Positions 22,588 to 30,761 of a stretch of 44,459 nt of DNA are shown here, in pieces. Source of the stretch: an uncultured Ruminococcus sp. GTDB taxonomy: Bacteria; Bacillota; Clostridia; Oscillospirales; CAG-272. The stretch's first letter is position 1; every line of letters begins with the position of its first letter. Position numbers and translations under genes: made by a program. The stretch lies in the NCBI GenBank assembly GCA_900551005.1, contig URUL01000007.1, forward strand, positions 1 through 44,459, read 5' to 3'. The notes beneath the pieces were generated by a model, which worked only from the letters and a program-made list of their open reading frames with translations, was not told the origin of the DNA and did not search any database.

Positions 22588-25227
22588 ATGAAAATCAAAG
22601 AAAATTCTATAAGAGTCAACAATCTGCTCTCTCCTGTTGCAGACAGCATGCCGTTTTTCTCATGGGAGCTTGACGGAAGCGAAAGCGAGCATCAGGAAAG
22701 CTATTGCATCACTGTCACAAAAGAGGACGGAAGCGTCATATGGACTTCGGGAAATGTAAAAAGCGAAAAACGCAGTTACGTTTATATGGCGGAGAAGCCC
22801 GAGCCCCTTTCATGCTATCGCTGCAAGGTTGCGATAGCAGACGGTAACGGTAACATATCCGAGGCTGAAACCGTATTCCGCACAGGCAAGATGGGCGGAG
22901 AATGGCAGGCAAAATGGATAACGGGACACTTTCTGCGCAAACGTGACGATGCTCTTGCCGCTCCGTATCTGCGCAAGGAATTTACACTCCGCGCAAAAGT
23001 AAAAAGCGCCATGCTCTATATCTGCGGACTCGGCTATTTTGTCTGCACGATAAACGGCAAGAGAGTCAATGAAGAATTTCTCTCCACACCATATACAGAC
23101 TACAGCAAGCATATTTTTTACCGCGCCTTTGATGTGAGTGACAAGCTCGAAGAGAAAAATGCCATCGGCGTCATTCTCGGTAACGGATTTTTCAACTGCT
23201 TTACGGATGACCCGTGGCAGTCCCGCTTTGCTCCGTGGCGTGATGTCCCGAAAATGATTTCAGAGCTTCATATCGAATATGAAAACGGCGAGCGCGAAGT
23301 CATCGCCAGCGACGGCACATGGCAGAGCTCACGCGGTCCTATTACCTTCAACGGAATCCGCCACGGAGAGGAATATGATGCAAATCTGGAAATGCCCGGC
23401 TGGGACACCTTCGGCTACACCTGCGGCGACGGCTGGAAAAATGTACGCATAGTACGGCCCGCCGGCGGCGAGCTCATCATGATGGAGATGGAGCCGATAA
23501 GGATTCGCATGCGCCGCCCCGCCGTCAGCATGAGAAGCTATGACGGCAAAACGCTCTTTGATATCGGACAGAATCAGGCGGGCATCTGTCTGCTCACCCT
23601 GCGCGGCAAAAAAGGCGATAAGATCACGGTAAAATACTGTGACATCATCGATGAAGACGGCAAACTAAACCAGGCACCGCTCAGCTGCTTTATTAAAAAT
23701 TATACCTTCCAGACGGAAGTTTATACAAAGAAGAGCGATATGCCCGAGCAGTGGCATTCCGAATTTGTCTATCACGGCTTCCAGTATGTCGAAATTTCGG
23801 GCGGCGATGAAAACCGCATGCTTTCCGATGTCACCGCGCTTTCTCTCTCAAATGATTTGCGTACCCGCGGAGAATTTGAGACTTCTGATGAAACGATCAA
23901 CAAGCTCCAGAAAATGTGCATCGAGTCGACGCGCTCATGCCTGATGAATACAATCGCTTCCGATGCGGTCCGCGAAAAGACCTCATGGATAGGCGATGCC
24001 GGATTTTCCAGCGAACAGATACTCATCAATTTTGCCTCCGAGCAGTTTATGAACCGGTGGCTTCTCGACCTACGCGACGCGCAGACGCCTGCGGGCGCCG
24101 TTCCCTGCGTTGTCCCCTCCACCGGCTGGGGCTATACCTCGCTGAACGGCCCCGACTGGGCAAGCACGATCGTCGATTCCCCCGCATTTCTTTACCGCGC
24201 GACAGGCGACCTTACCTATATCAGAGAAAACTATGATCTGCTCCGCCGCCATTGCTCGCATATCACGCAGATGGCAGTGGACGGCATAGCAAGCTACGGA
24301 CTCGGCGACTGGTGCGCCCCCTTTGAGGGACCGGCACTAAGCGTAAATATGAGCTCCTTCAAATGTCCCATCGCCGTAACGGATACAGGATATTACCATA
24401 CTGCGGTGCGTACGCTTGCCCGCTGGGCAAAGCTTCTCGGCAAGACCGAAGACGAAAAGAAATATACCGCTCTTGCAGACAGCATAAAGGCCGCCTTCCG
24501 AAGCAAGCTTTACGATGAAGAAACGCACACGGTGAAAGGAAACTGCCAGACTGCCACGGGTGTCATGATATATCATGGGTTATGCGAAAAGGACGAATAT
24601 GCTCCGCTTATGAAAAGACTGAAGGAGCAGATAGCCGAGCAGGACGGTCATCTCGATTTCGGCGTACTCGGAAATAAAGCCGTTTTCAATGCGCTCGGCA
24701 TATGCGGAGAGATACGCACCGCGCTGGATATCATAAAGAATCCCACCTTCCCGAGCTATAAGCACTGGATAGATATGGGTGCAAATACACTCTGGGAATG
24801 CTGGAATGGACTCGGCTCGCGCAATCACCATATGTTCTCCGATGTATCGGCATTCTTCTATAAATATGTCGGCGGTATCGCGGCAGACGATGAATGCCCG
24901 GCATATGAACATATCATTCTCCGCCCCGCCATCGGCTGCGGCATAGAAAAGGTGCATTGCTCGGTGGAAACACCTTTCGGCAAAGCCGCATGCGATTTTG
25001 AAAACAACGGAAAGAAACTGCACCTCGAAATAACGGTTCCATCCGGCTCGCATGCCACACTCTATTTGCCGGAATATCTTGATGACGTTTTTGCAGGCGT
25101 ACCTCATATGCCTCTTGCAGACAAGCTCACGGTTAACGGCAGTTTTGCCGACTTTGCTCCCTGCGGCCTCTCGAGGATGAAAACGTCACTTTCCGGCGGC
25201 AAATACGAAATAACTGCACAGATATAA
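22588..25227 (+). CDS. Alpha-L-rhamnosidase, glycoside hydrolase family 78
   Basis: An 879-residue enzyme releasing terminal alpha-L-rhamnose from plant or bacterial glycans. No signal peptide is present, so it acts in the cytosol on imported oligosaccharides. Layout: N-terminal beta domain (about 1-100), a beta-jelly-roll domain with GLGYFVCTINGKRV and LGNGFFN (about 110-300), the rhamnosidase (alpha/alpha)6 catalytic domain (about 420-780) and a C-terminal beta-sandwich. Catalytic residues look intact: D459, R462, E463 and WIGDAG as general-acid region, and E737 in LWECWNG as general base. The ATG has GAAAGGAA upstream. Single gene, divergent from the membrane-protein gene. No transporter is adjacent. 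Confidence 0.93.
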   Translation: MKIKENSIRVNNLLSPVADSMPFFSWELDGSESEHQESYCITVTKEDGSVIWTSGNVKSEKRSYVYMAEKPEPLSCYRCKVAIADGNGNISEAETVFRTGKMGGEWQAKWITGHFLRKRDDALAAPYLRKEFTLRAKVKSAMLYICGLGYFVCTINGKRVNEEFLSTPYTDYSKHIFYRAFDVSDKLEEKNAIGVILGNGFFNCFTDDPWQSRFAPWRDVPKMISELHIEYENGEREVIASDGTWQSSRGPITFNGIRHGEEYDANLEMPGWDTFGYTCGDGWKNVRIVRPAGGELIMMEMEPIRIRMRRPAVSMRSYDGKTLFDIGQNQAGICLLTLRGKKGDKITVKYCDIIDEDGKLNQAPLSCFIKNYTFQTEVYTKKSDMPEQWHSEFVYHGFQYVEISGGDENRMLSDVTALSLSNDLRTRGEFETSDETINKLQKMCIESTRSCLMNTIASDAVREKTSWIGDAGFSSEQILINFASEQFMNRWLLDLRDAQTPAGAVPCVVPSTGWGYTSLNGPDWASTIVDSPAFLYRATGDLTYIRENYDLLRRHCSHITQMAVDGIASYGLGDWCAPFEGPALSVNMSSFKCPIAVTDTGYYHTAVRTLARWAKLLGKTEDEKKYTALADSIKAAFRSKLYDEETHTVKGNCQTATGVMIYHGLCEKDEYAPLMKRLKEQIAEQDGHLDFGVLGNKAVFNALGICGEIRTALDIIKNPTFPSYKHWIDMGANTLWECWNGLGSRNHHMFSDVSAFFYKYVGGIAADDECPAYEHIILRPAIGCGIEKVHCSVETPFGKAACDFENNGKKLHLEITVPSGSHATLYLPEYLDDVFAGVPHMPLADKLTVNGSFADFAPCGLSRMKTSLSGGKYEITAQI

Positions 25228-25244
25228 AAAACTGAGGAAAGATA

Positions 25245-25276
25245 GGCAGAGGCTACACAAGAAAGTAGCCTCTGCC
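25245..25276 (+). terminator. Hairpin after the GH78 gene (weak terminator)
   Basis: A 12-bp perfect stem GGCAGAGGCTAC/GTAGCCTCTGCC with an 8-base loop, 17 bases after the stop. The T tract is poor (TTGACTTT), and the -35 of the next promoter begins immediately after the stem. Confidence 0.65.
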
Positions 25277-25305
25277 TTGACTTTCAGCGGCATTTTTGAT
25301 ATACT
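25277..25305 (+). promoter_or_regulatory. Sigma-A promoter of the small lipoprotein gene
   Basis: TTGACT (25277-25282), 17 bases, TATACT (25300-25305), about 40 bases before the ATG. Confidence 0.8.
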
Positions 25306-25346
25306 GAATGCGAAAAACCGGAATTAGAAAAAGGGAGTGAAACTGC

Positions 25347-25907
25347 ATGAAAAAGCTGATTATGTTCGTTTTGTCGCTCGCCTGTGTGCTCGTCATGACT
25401 GGCTGTGCCGAGCAGAGTCCCAATATCAAAGAATTTGATGCCACCGTATCTTATGCAGGCTGGACACCGAAAAGTGAAATTATTTCCATGGCACTGAACA
25501 CACAGAAAACAGCTGTCAGCAGTGTTCATCATCTTCCTGTCTACAAGTTTGATACTTTGAAAGACTTAGAACAGTTCAAGCTTGCTTTTCAAGAGATACT
25601 TACCATGGAGCGTGGATATGACGAGGTTCCGTCTTTCAACGATGCAACCGCCGATTATGACGAAACATTTTTTGAGGAAAACACCTTGATGCTCGTCTAT
25701 GTTGATGCCAATAGCGGTACTTACAGATTTGGTGTGGATCGTGTATTCTGCGATGGAAATTCATTCTGTATTCATGTAGAACAGACCAATGATCCCAAGG
25801 TAGTTACCGACGATATGGCAGGCTGGTTTGTCACGGTTGCAGTTCCCGACAGTATGGTGGCAAACTGCACGGAGTTCGATGCCGATCTGAATAACACCGA
25901 CGACTGA
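25347..25907 (+). CDS. Small secreted lipoprotein, PrcB-C-domain-like
   Basis: A 186-residue lipoprotein: hydrophobic signal peptide and lipobox MTGC (C20). The mature part ends in a beta-rich domain (about 105-180) with DETFFEENTLMLVYVDANSGTYRFGVDRV and DMAGWFVTVAVPDSM, which resembles PrcB-type C-terminal domains found in clostridial lipoproteins. No biochemical role can be given. RBS GGGAGTG before the ATG. It has its own promoter and stands alone; downstream is the gene-free repeat region. Confidence 0.75.
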   Translation: MKKLIMFVLSLACVLVMTGCAEQSPNIKEFDATVSYAGWTPKSEIISMALNTQKTAVSSVHHLPVYKFDTLKDLEQFKLAFQEILTMERGYDEVPSFNDATADYDETFFEENTLMLVYVDANSGTYRFGVDRVFCDGNSFCIHVEQTNDPKVVTDDMAGWFVTVAVPDSMVANCTEFDADLNNTDD

Positions 25908-26299
25908 CCAACAGCTTCCGATTTATCTGCCAAAGCGCGAACAATATACACCCTCCGGTGCAAACATATCGAGTAACCGTCCGACTGCAGGCAAAAGCAG
26001 AAGTGCAGGCTCAAATGCACGGGTTGTCTGCTCGACTTTGCTCTGTGCCATGCCCGATATACGGCAGGGGTTCCCGCTTTGCCAAAGCGAGCCCGGCGCC
26101 TTGGCTCTGTCAGCGCACAGACTTCGTGCACGCCCGCCACTTCTTTTATGCGGGCGTGGAACCGGCGCATACGCGAATCTGCTCGGCTACTTCGTGTGAT
26201 GTGTTCGCACGCGTGGTATGGATAAAGCCATGGGGAGAGACGGACTTGAATTTCTTGCTTTGCCCGCCGCCCGCACTCGCTTGCCACGCACGCTTTCTG
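25908..26299. other. Gene-free, GC-richer, hairpin-rich intergenic stretch
   Basis: About 390 bases with open frames on both strands but no ribosome-binding sites, no recognisable protein pattern and strongly Cys/Arg/His-skewed translations, so no gene is called. Several inverted repeats are visible: a perfect 9-bp stem CACGCCCGC/GCGGGCGTG (26129-26158), CGCTTTG/CCAAAGCG near 26080, and GCGAC-TCA-GTCGC at about 26299-26311 leading into the dispersed repeat. It could be an extended form of that repeat, a remnant of an element, or a structured RNA. Confidence 0.5.
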
Positions 26300-26388
26300 C
26301 GACTCAGTCGCGTATGCGGAAGGAGTTTAAAAGAGGAACGCCTTCCTCTTTTTGTCCTTTTCGTACTTTTCGGACAAGCGAAAAGTAC
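26300..26388. repeat. Dispersed intergenic repeat, copy B
   Basis: Gap-free match to 1-89 with four differences by eye. Contains AAAGAGGAA/TTCCTCTTT (terminator-like, with a following T run) and GTACTTTTCG/CGAAAAGTAC (26363-26388). Lies between convergent genes. Confidence 0.9.
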
Positions 26389-26403
26389 ATGGTGCTTTTT
26401 TGT

Positions 26404-26427
26404 TACTTTTCGGACAAGCGAAAAGTA
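26404..26427. repeat. Dispersed repeat, duplicated hairpin (copy C)
   Basis: A second ACTTTTCG-GACAAG-CGAAAAGTA hairpin immediately after copy B. The sequence following it (ACTTATTGTTA) matches what follows copy A at 94-105, so C is an internal duplication of the repeat's right end. Confidence 0.85.
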
Positions 26428-26469
26428 CTCTTACTTATTGTTACTACCGCATACTTTCCCGACAAACTG

Positions 26470-26505
26470 AAAAGAGACAGAGAAGCTAAACTCTCTGCCT
26501 CTTTT
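26470..26505 (-). terminator. Terminator of the DUF4317 gene
   Basis: A 14-bp stem with one mismatch (26470-26483 with 26492-26505), an 8-base loop and A/T tails, 24 bases beyond the minus-strand stop codon. Confidence 0.75.
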
Positions 26506-26528
26506 CCTTATAAATTGACGTTTTTTCT

Positions 26529-27662
26529 TTATTCCTCTATTGCCATATTCAGTCCGTTCAGCTCCACGCCCTCGTCGGCGCGGATCATGATGAATTTCGC
26601 ACCGCCTATCACCTTTGTCTGCACAAGCTCGGGCTTGTCTGGTGCCACCTTTATCACGACATCAGGTGTGCGAAGCTCAAATTTCTTTGTATTTATCAGA
26701 TTCTTCGGGTCAAGCTCCGTCATCTCACCGAAATTTTCCCTGAAGCTTTCGGAAAAAGCGGCAAGCCTCTCCTCCGATGCGCCGCAGTTCGCGAGCATTT
26801 CCTTTAAGTCGCCGCCGTCAAGCGTAAGCGGCTCTTCTTCCCCACTTGCCTTGTGCTCCTCTATTCTTTCTTCTATCTGGCGGCGCATCTCTTTTATCGC
26901 CGTCAGATCGCAGGCGTCGGCAAGCGTCTCGGCTATCAGTGCGCGGAAGCTCTCCTCCTGCGCATCGGCAGGCATGGGAATATCGCTGCCGAATACAGCC
27001 TCCGTGAAATCGGAATGGGTATCCTTTGTGTTTCTCGTATAGAAGAGCGCCCCGTAGATATTTGTGCGGCGGCAGTCAAAAGCCGGAAACATAAAGCCCA
27101 GCTCGGGAGCTGAAACAGCGCTTGCCCCGGCATTATTGCGAAAGATCTTTTCATCCGGATCATATGTAAGCGAAGCCTTGGAAGCCTTTACCGGGCATAT
27201 CGAGCAGAATATATGAGAGAATATCTCGCTCGAATCGTCTGCGAGCGTATTTCCGTCTATATGCTTGAAGGGCACGTCATATTTTGCCGATGCGAGAAGT
27301 ATTACATAATTCTCCTTCATCGAAACCGTTTTCGATATCAGCGAATAGAAGGCATCAAGCGCTTCCGTATCGCCGAGCTCACTCGTACGCAGACGCGAAA
27401 GAAGCTTGTATTCCTCCCCGCCCGATACCTGTGCTGTCGAAAAGTCTATATTGAAAAGGTTCTTGGAAAGCGAACCCGATACCGTCTTTTTGAAGATGAA
27501 AAGGTATTTTTCAGCCTCATCCTCGCTCATCATCCCGAGTGGACGAGAAAATTTTGCTATTATCTCTCCGCTTGCATTCACATAGCAGGCACAAACGGAA
27601 GCTATTGTGCTTCTGTCAGGACTAAGCGTCTTTCTGATCTCCGAAATTTCTTTTGTGTTCAT
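26529..27662 (-). CDS. DUF4317 family protein
   Basis: A 377-residue cytosolic protein of a family common in Clostridia and without known function. The opening MNTKEISEIRKTLSPDRSTIASVCACYVN, a middle CPVKASKASLTYD segment and the C-terminal DPKNLINTKKFELRTPDVVIKVAPDKPELVQTKVI are characteristic of the family. No membrane segments or known catalytic motif. AAAGAGG precedes the ATG. It follows the membrane/spermidine-synthase-like gene by 27 bases on the same strand and probably shares its transcript. Confidence 0.85.
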   Translation of the reverse strand: MNTKEISEIRKTLSPDRSTIASVCACYVNASGEIIAKFSRPLGMMSEDEAEKYLFIFKKTVSGSLSKNLFNIDFSTAQVSGGEEYKLLSRLRTSELGDTEALDAFYSLISKTVSMKENYVILLASAKYDVPFKHIDGNTLADDSSEIFSHIFCSICPVKASKASLTYDPDEKIFRNNAGASAVSAPELGFMFPAFDCRRTNIYGALFYTRNTKDTHSDFTEAVFGSDIPMPADAQEESFRALIAETLADACDLTAIKEMRRQIEERIEEHKASGEEEPLTLDGGDLKEMLANCGASEERLAAFSESFRENFGEMTELDPKNLINTKKFELRTPDVVIKVAPDKPELVQTKVIGGAKFIMIRADEGVELNGLNMAIEE

Positions 27663-27689
27663 TTTTTACCTCTTTGTAATTATTTTTTC

Positions 27690-29285
27690 TCAGGCAAGCT
27701 TTCCGGAAATAAGCATATCAAAAAGCTCACCTATACTTTTACCTTTTATCATCGCTTTTACGGCGGAAAGCTCTTCTGTGATCATCTCGTCCAGCACACG
27801 CATTCCGAGCAGCTCGACAGGCGCCTTGTCATCGGTGAAAATATAGTCGGATTTTTCTTTCTGCACGAGCGAATCGCATACACGTGAGAGAAAAGGACGC
27901 AATTCGTCGGAGAGCATGGGAAGATTTTCTCTCAACCTATCCGCACAGTCAAAGCCCGAGGAGGCAAAAAGCTCTATATTCGTCCCTCCCGTGGTATATG
28001 TATACGCGCAGTCAAAAACGGAAAGTATCGTACCGCAAAGGTAATCGTTTATCCCGCCTTCGCTCTCCGTATACATATTCATATTGACGACCATAACGCC
28101 GTTTTCGGTCAGATGAGAGCGCACCTCGCTGAAAAACTCCCTGCTCGACATTTGAAAAGGTATCGTTATATCCTGATAGGCATCTACCATGATGACGTCG
28201 TATTTCCTGCCGGTACGCGAAATGAATGCACGTCCGTCCTCCACGAAAACATTCACATTTTCAGACATGTCAAAATATTCATAGGCAAGCCGGACGATTT
28301 TTCCGTCTATCTCCACACCGTCCATATCCTTCACATCAAAGTAACGCTCGCATTGTGAAGCAAAGGTCCCCGTGCCGAGCCCGAGAATGCATACGGATAT
28401 CTCGTCATCGGGAGAAGTTTTCGCCATGGCGGGAGCGGCAAGTGCATAGTCGTAATACATACCCGTCAGCCCGTCTTGTTTTCGTTTGATTGATTGCACG
28501 CCGAAGAGCACATTTGTGGAAAGGATCAGCGAATTCTCGTCCTCCTCCACGCGCAGATAATTATATATCGACTCTCCTTCATACAGAATATTGTTGTTCC
28601 AGAAAGCCACGCCTATGTTCATGGATAATATGCCGAGAACAAGCGCCACCGCGGCTATGACCGCGCCCCTCACAAAGAATTTTTTCCGCAGAATAAAATA
28701 CGTTATGGAAACGATATAGAGCAGCGAAGCAAATATGACAAAGGTAAGTGCCGTGCCTGCATAAGGTATCGTGACAAAGGTGGGTAGAAATGTACCGATG
28801 ATGCTTCCCACAGTATTGCAGGCTTCGATAATACCGACAGTACGTCCGTTCTCCTCAAGACTTGATACGGCAAACTTCACGAGATTCGGCGTCACCATAC
28901 CGAGTACGAGAAGCGGAAAAACAAAAACGAGTATACATGAGACGAGCGCTGCCCATATGAGATAATTCTTCGTCACAAAAAGCGCGAGAACAGCGGCAAC
29001 CCCCGATATCACAAATTTGCCGAGCAGAGGTATGAGCATGGTCCATGTAGCCGCGGCAAATATCCATAAGAAGAGCTTGTCCGGATTTTTGCTTTTATCA
29101 GCCATTTTTCCGCCGAGAATATTTCCCAGCGCCATCGCTATCATGATCGTACCGATAATGATGGTCCAGACTATCTGCGAGGATGAAAAGTACGGAGCCA
29201 TAAGGCGCGAAGCGCCAAGCTCTATCGCCATTACGGAAAGACCGGAAAAAAAGCCCGTGATATAAAACAGGTATTTCTTTTTCAT
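27690..29285 (-). CDS. Membrane protein fused to a spermidine-synthase-like methyltransferase fold
   Basis: A 531-residue protein. Residues about 1-220 hold seven or so membrane helices (YITGFFSGLSVMAIELGASRLMAPYF; TPNLVKF; GIIEACNTVGSIIGTFLPTF). Residues about 260-480 form a Rossmann domain like spermidine synthase (VCILGLGTGTFASQCERYF, DGVEIDGKIVRLA, VEDGRAF, DVIMVDAYQ). The fused class is widespread but uncharacterised. The usual spermidine-synthase residues that bind putrescine are not evident, so polyamine synthesis should not be assumed. The start ATG at 29285 follows AAGGAG; a longer frame to 29399 lacks support. Has its own promoter and is upstream of DUF4317. Confidence 0.8.
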   Translation of the reverse strand: MKKKYLFYITGFFSGLSVMAIELGASRLMAPYFSSSQIVWTIIIGTIMIAMALGNILGGKMADKSKNPDKLFLWIFAAATWTMLIPLLGKFVISGVAAVLALFVTKNYLIWAALVSCILVFVFPLLVLGMVTPNLVKFAVSSLEENGRTVGIIEACNTVGSIIGTFLPTFVTIPYAGTALTFVIFASLLYIVSITYFILRKKFFVRGAVIAAVALVLGILSMNIGVAFWNNNILYEGESIYNYLRVEEDENSLILSTNVLFGVQSIKRKQDGLTGMYYDYALAAPAMAKTSPDDEISVCILGLGTGTFASQCERYFDVKDMDGVEIDGKIVRLAYEYFDMSENVNVFVEDGRAFISRTGRKYDVIMVDAYQDITIPFQMSSREFFSEVRSHLTENGVMVVNMNMYTESEGGINDYLCGTILSVFDCAYTYTTGGTNIELFASSGFDCADRLRENLPMLSDELRPFLSRVCDSLVQKEKSDYIFTDDKAPVELLGMRVLDEMITEELSAVKAMIKGKSIGELFDMLISGKLA

Positions 29286-29334
29286 AGTAAACTCCTTATT
29301 GAGGCAAGCGCTTTCGAGCCTCATATGTGCTATC

Positions 29335-29363
29335 ATTTTATCATAAAACATTCTTTTTTTCAA
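29335..29363 (-). promoter_or_regulatory. Sigma-A promoter of the membrane/spermidine-synthase-like gene
   Basis: On the minus strand TTGAAA (29358-29363), 17 bases, TAAAAT (29335-29340). The transcript probably continues through DUF4317. Confidence 0.75.
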
Positions 29364-29437
29364 GAGCTTGGAAGAATAATCAAAAATACGGCACTTCACT
29401 GCGAATATATATTTTTACGGAAAATCCCTCCTATAAA

Positions 29438-29462
29438 AAGGAAGCGCAAAAAGCGCTTCCTT
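29438..29462 (-). terminator. Terminator of yunB
   Basis: A perfect 10-bp stem AAGGAAGCGC/GCGCTTCCTT with a 5-base loop, 26 bases beyond the yunB stop. On the minus strand it runs into TTTTTATAGG. Confidence 0.85.
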
Positions 29463-29488
29463 ATCTCATTTATGCTTTCTTATCGTGC

Positions 29489-30145
29489 TTAATATGTCAT
29501 TCCTCCGATATAAAACTTCGGTATATCGCCGACGATGACCGTCTCCGCGAGGGCAACCTTGGTATTTACCTCAAAGGAGAGATTCGTAATAAGCGTCAGC
29601 ACGCATACGTCGGCTTTTATATCAGCATATATCTTGTGCAGAGTCTGGTTGATACCGGCATCAAGAAATTCGCTTTCAAGCGTGCTCGTCACGGCGGCAC
29701 CGGGATCGATAGAGGCAGGTATGCGCACATCCGGCATACGTCCTAAAATGACCTCGTCATCCAGAACGTTGCTTAATGATATCTCTATCACAAAATCGCT
29801 GAAATTCTTGAAATCGTTTATGATATATTCGGTGATTTTCGTTCTCAGCTCCGTCATCCTGAGCGAATCTGCGGAAATTGATGTTATCCTGCCCGCGGAA
29901 TCATAACGGATATTCACAAGCTCACTGTATGTATATCCCGACTCTTCTATGGCACGTGCGGTGGAAGCATTTATCATTTCGCTCACCTTGTTTTTCGCCT
30001 TGACTTCAGCCATCATGGCAACAAGCGGATCGAGCTTATTATCGAGATAGGAGGCGAGGATGATCACCGCCGCGAGAAGTGCGGTGACTGCGAATATGAT
30101 CTTATGCTTTTTCCTCGGTTTCCTGCGGCGGATCTCGGCATCCAT
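29489..30145 (-). CDS. yunB: Sporulation protein YunB
   Basis: A 218-residue membrane-anchored sporulation protein. A basic N-terminus is followed by one membrane helix (about 15-35), then an extracellular domain with KNKVSEMINASTARAIEE, YDSAGRITSISADSLRMTELR, the GAAVTSTLESEFLDAGINQTLHKIY block and the typical C-terminus VIVGDIPKFYIGG. In B. subtilis yunB belongs to the sigma-E regulon and is needed for normal sporulation; the molecular role is unknown. The ATG at 30145 follows GAGGTG. Upstream, GCATATT (30224-30230, minus strand) fits a sigma-E -35, but the expected -10 is poor. Confidence 0.9.
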   Translation of the reverse strand: MDAEIRRRKPRKKHKIIFAVTALLAAVIILASYLDNKLDPLVAMMAEVKAKNKVSEMINASTARAIEESGYTYSELVNIRYDSAGRITSISADSLRMTELRTKITEYIINDFKNFSDFVIEISLSNVLDDEVILGRMPDVRIPASIDPGAAVTSTLESEFLDAGINQTLHKIYADIKADVCVLTLITNLSFEVNTKVALAETVIVGDIPKFYIGGMTY

Positions 30146-30258
30146 CTTTTATCACCTCGGTTAAGCATATGTTTTTTTAACGTTTTTGTGAAAAAAATGA
30201 ATTTTCGTGGGCATATAAACGAAAATATGCTGCAGAAAAAGACAAGGCGGCATGTCGC

Positions 30259-30618
30259 TCATGACTGCCGCGAGCCGCGCTTTCTCAGTATTGCCGCTGT
30301 CACGATGCCTGACGCGGCGGCAATGACAGATGAAAGGACCATCGCCCGTATGTCCTTTTCTCCCTTGGAATCAGCTTCCTCTACTCTGATGAAAATATCA
30401 TCGCCTTCCTCATTTCCGACGCCGTTTGCCTCCACGGCCTCGTCATCAGACGCGATGTATAGGCGCTCATTCGACTGCTCGCTTCCGACATGTGCGAGCG
30501 CCCATTCACTGTGAGAAGCCGCCGCCCCTATCACGGCAAAAAAAGCCGCAAAAAATATGATCGCCCATATGCAAACGAGCGAAAAAAGTATATCACTCTT
30601 CCCTTTGCCGAAATTCAT
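30259..30618 (-). CDS. Small two-helix membrane protein of unknown function
   Basis: A 119-residue protein: helix one at about 10-35 (ILFSLVCIWAIIFFAAFFAVIGAAA), an acidic exposed loop (about 45-88) and helix two at about 90-112, ending in basic residues (RKRGSRQS). The start ATG at 30618 follows AAGGAG; a longer frame to 30720 would overlap the mtaB promoter. Family not recognised. It is 113 bases from yunB on the same strand, and the interval holds no clear terminator. Confidence 0.7.
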   Translation of the reverse strand: MNFGKGKSDILFSLVCIWAIIFFAAFFAVIGAAASHSEWALAHVGSEQSNERLYIASDDEAVEANGVGNEEGDDIFIRVEEADSKGEKDIRAMVLSSVIAAASGIVTAAILRKRGSRQS

Positions 30619-30685
30619 GTTTCCATCTCCTTCGAGTATATTTTCCGCGGAAGCGAAAAATATATACCGAATTTCACATAAACTG

Positions 30686-30714
30686 TTGAAAAAAGGACTT
30701 TTTTGCTGTAAAAT
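30686..30714 (+). promoter_or_regulatory. Sigma-A promoter of mtaB-rlu
   Basis: TTGAAA (30686-30691), 17 bases, TAAAAT (30709-30714), with a short leader to the GGAGG of mtaB. Confidence 0.8.
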
Positions 30715-30761
30715 AATCACGTAACCAAAAAGCCACTCGTACTTTCACGGAGGAACTGGAT

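Noticed and set aside
25772..26287. 171-residue minus-strand open frame
   Set aside because: It overlaps the end of the lipoprotein gene, its translation is Arg/His/Cys-rich without domain pattern, and it lies in the hairpin-rich repeat region.
26225..26300. Possible minus-strand tRNA remnant (TTCAAGT resembling a T-loop)
   Set aside because: The bases flanking the loop-like heptamer cannot form a T-stem, and no anticodon arm can be drawn.
26218..27042. 274-residue plus-strand open frame running from the repeat into DUF4317
   Set aside because: It consists of repeat sequence and the complement of the DUF4317 gene; no ribosome-binding site or family pattern.
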